A stretch of DNA of 64,000 nucleotides. It comes from Terrimonas pollutisoli (GTDB taxonomy: Bacteria; Bacteroidota; Bacteroidia; Chitinophagales; Chitinophagaceae). The notes under the pieces were generated by a model. That model did no database searches. It saw only the letters and a list, made by a program, of their open reading frames with translations, and was not told the DNA's origin. The translations under genes and the position numbers were made by a program. The DNA lies in NCBI RefSeq assembly GCF_029360765.1, contig NZ_JARKNA010000017.1:1-64000 (forward strand), read 5' to 3'. Shown piece by piece: positions 62,837 to 64,000 of this stretch; the first letter of the stretch is position 1; the number at the start of each line of letters is the position of its first letter.

Positions 62837-64000
62837 ATGGAATTATTGAAAATGACTAAAATAAGTTTGACTAAGAACGTATTGCTGTCTTTCTTTTTGA
62901 TCTTGTCGGGCCTGGCACAATTGCCAACCTATGCACAGGTTAATTTTAAAACCAGGCAATGGAGCCTTCAATTAGATGCTTCTGGTAAGCTGACCAGTAT
63001 GAAGAGTACCAAGCTGCAGAAGGAATTCCTGGTGGCGGATAAAGCTACAGCATTGATGAGCATTAAAAAGGATGGAAAAATACTCGCATCCCAGGGCTGT
63101 GTGTGGAAGGCTAAAACTTCAGAGCTGGTTCTGACTTTTCCGCAGGTTGGGGTAGAAGCGAAAGTGAAAGTGCAACAACGGGAAAACTACATCAGCTTTG
63201 AATTAACTCAGCTGACACAGGCTGAAACGATTGATTTAATACTGTGGGGGCCATATCCCACCACGATAGCTGATACGGTGGGAGAAGTGGTAGGCGTTGT
63301 GCGCAACAAAGATTTTGCGATCTGCATCCAGTCCTTGAATTTAAAAACTCTGGGTGGCTATCCCAATGCGGAAAACGATATTGAGCCATCGTATGATGTG
63401 TTTGAAGGGGGCAATAAAGTAGACGTGAAGCAGGATGATATGCACAAACAATTGTTCCGCGGCGATGTGGCTCGTCCCACCGAATATGGTTCTGCACTCC
63501 AGGCATATTGCCGTAACCGCAACAAAGCCCGCGTCATTGAAAACTGGGGATATACATCTTACCTGGTACCTGCGTTCAGTGATGGAGGCGTATTGGGTAG
63601 TAAGATTGCTCTTTTCGGAGTGGTCAATGCCGATGTGCTGCCGGCAATTTCCCAGATAGAATTGAATGAAGGATTGCCACATCCTCTGCTTGATGGCGAA
63701 TGGGGAAAGCAAGCTATCAGGGCCTCCGAATCCTATCTGATCATGGATTTTGGAGTTGATAATCTGCAGGAGGCGATGATGGTAACACATCAGGCAGGGC
63801 TTCGTTATCTCTATCATGGCGATCCCTTTGAAACCTGGGGTAATTTTAAACTGCGCAGCAAGGCGTTTCCGCAAAACTGGACCAGTATGAAACAGTGTGT
63901 GGAAATGGCCAGGGAGAAAGGATTGAGATTGGGTGTTCACACTTTATCCAACTTTATCACTACCAACGATCCCTATGTGACACCAATACCAGATGCCCGC
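62837..64000 (+). CDS. large secreted putative glycosidase, unassigned family (copy C, cut by the window end)
   Basis: The frame is open from ATG 62837 (second ATG 62852) through base 64000, giving 388 codons without a stop, so the gene continues past the window. A signal peptide is present (about 1-34, ending TYAQ). It is a distant relative of copies A and B. It shares LWGPYPTTIADTVGEVVGV with the WG..HT.INN..GEIIGVARDT block, plus KIALFGV, ELNEGLPHP.LDGEWGK and the strand LRLGVHTLSNF. The catalytic acid region lies beyond the window. It follows GH110 by about 185 bases, so it may act on galactose-containing glycans, which would show that the family has several substrates. Confidence 0.75.
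   Translation, partial: MELLKMTKISLTKNVLLSFFLILSGLAQLPTYAQVNFKTRQWSLQLDASGKLTSMKSTKLQKEFLVADKATALMSIKKDGKILASQGCVWKAKTSELVLTFPQVGVEAKVKVQQRENYISFELTQLTQAETIDLILWGPYPTTIADTVGEVVGVVRNKDFAICIQSLNLKTLGGYPNAENDIEPSYDVFEGGNKVDVKQDDMHKQLFRGDVARPTEYGSALQAYCRNRNKARVIENWGYTSYLVPAFSDGGVLGSKIALFGVVNADVLPAISQIELNEGLPHPLLDGEWGKQAIRASESYLIMDFGVDNLQEAMMVTHQAGLRYLYHGDPFETWGNFKLRSKAFPQNWTSMKQCVEMAREKGLRLGVHTLSNFITTNDPYVTPIPDAR

Noticed and set aside
1..64000. CRISPR arrays, tRNA or rRNA genes, insertion sequences, phage genes
   Set aside because: No regular spaced repeats, cloverleaf-like sequences, transposase or integrase frames were seen on either strand.

Overview
The window looks like chromosomal DNA of a Bacteroidota bacterium, most probably a Chitinophagaceae or similar soil/plant-associated genus. 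The evidence is two SusC/SusD pairs, many lipoproteins with Bacteroidota-type lipoboxes, a large load of secreted glycoside hydrolases, LytTR and AraC regulators typical of the phylum, weak ribosome binding sites and moderate A+T content. No rRNA, tRNA, CRISPR array, integrase or transposase was seen. The window is a dense accessory region for sugar and glycan use, and most genes encode exported or outer-membrane proteins.

Layout. 0.2-2.0 kb: a small secreted protein of unknown function and a quinone oxidoreductase. 2.0-6.7 kb: a LytTR response regulator and its membrane histidine kinase (minus strand), divergent from an outer-membrane beta-barrel receptor. 6.8-13.3 kb (minus): LacI regulator, AraC regulator, a secreted beta-propeller and a GH28-like beta-helix protein, with LacI-type operators before araC. 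13.6-15.3 kb: a soluble PQQ-type sugar dehydrogenase with a cytochrome c partner, closed by a strong terminator. 15.9-20.5 kb: two tail-to-tail paralogues of a large secreted protein family that I cannot assign to a described GH family. 20.5-25.9 kb (minus): sugar porter, a ROK kinase/mannose-6-phosphate isomerase fusion, and a GntR/UTRA regulator. 26.4-36.5 kb (plus): GH38-like protein, GH92, a six-hairpin enzyme, and a second GH92 with an extra N-terminal domain. 36.5-41.5 kb (minus): a vanadium haloperoxidase-like lipoprotein and a 1200-residue FG-GAP/ASPIC lipoprotein. 41.9-46.8 kb: SusC/SusD pair 1. 47.2-51.3 kb: aldo/keto reductase, enolase-superfamily dehydratase, sodium symporter and rhamnose-mutarotase-like lipoprotein. 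51.3-52.1 kb: a second AraC regulator. 52.5-57.4 kb: SusC/SusD pair 2. 57.6-64.0 kb: a six-hairpin protein, a ThuA protein, a GH110 alpha-1,3-galactosidase, and a third paralogue of the unassigned family, cut by the window end.

How the parts fit. The GH38-like and GH92 enzymes should release mannose from alpha-mannosides. The sugar porter would import it, and the ROK-isomerase fusion could take it to fructose-6-phosphate in one polypeptide. Four near-identical 20-bp sites lie before the fusion gene, before gntR and the mannosidase operon, and before each susC. Each of three sites holds the HutC-type core GTATATAC. My main proposal is that the GntR/UTRA protein at 25.1-25.9 kb controls this 30-kb set as one mannoside regulon, including both SusC/SusD importers. 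The reductase/dehydratase/symporter/mutarotase block looks like part of a non-phosphorylating 6-deoxyhexose (L-fucose or L-rhamnose) pathway.

The most likely undescribed biology is (1) the three-copy unassigned enzyme family, (2) the ROK-isomerase fusion tied to mannosidases by a shared operator, and (3) the two six-hairpin proteins. A C-terminal scrap of another GH92 gene at 26.0 kb shows that the locus has been remodelled.
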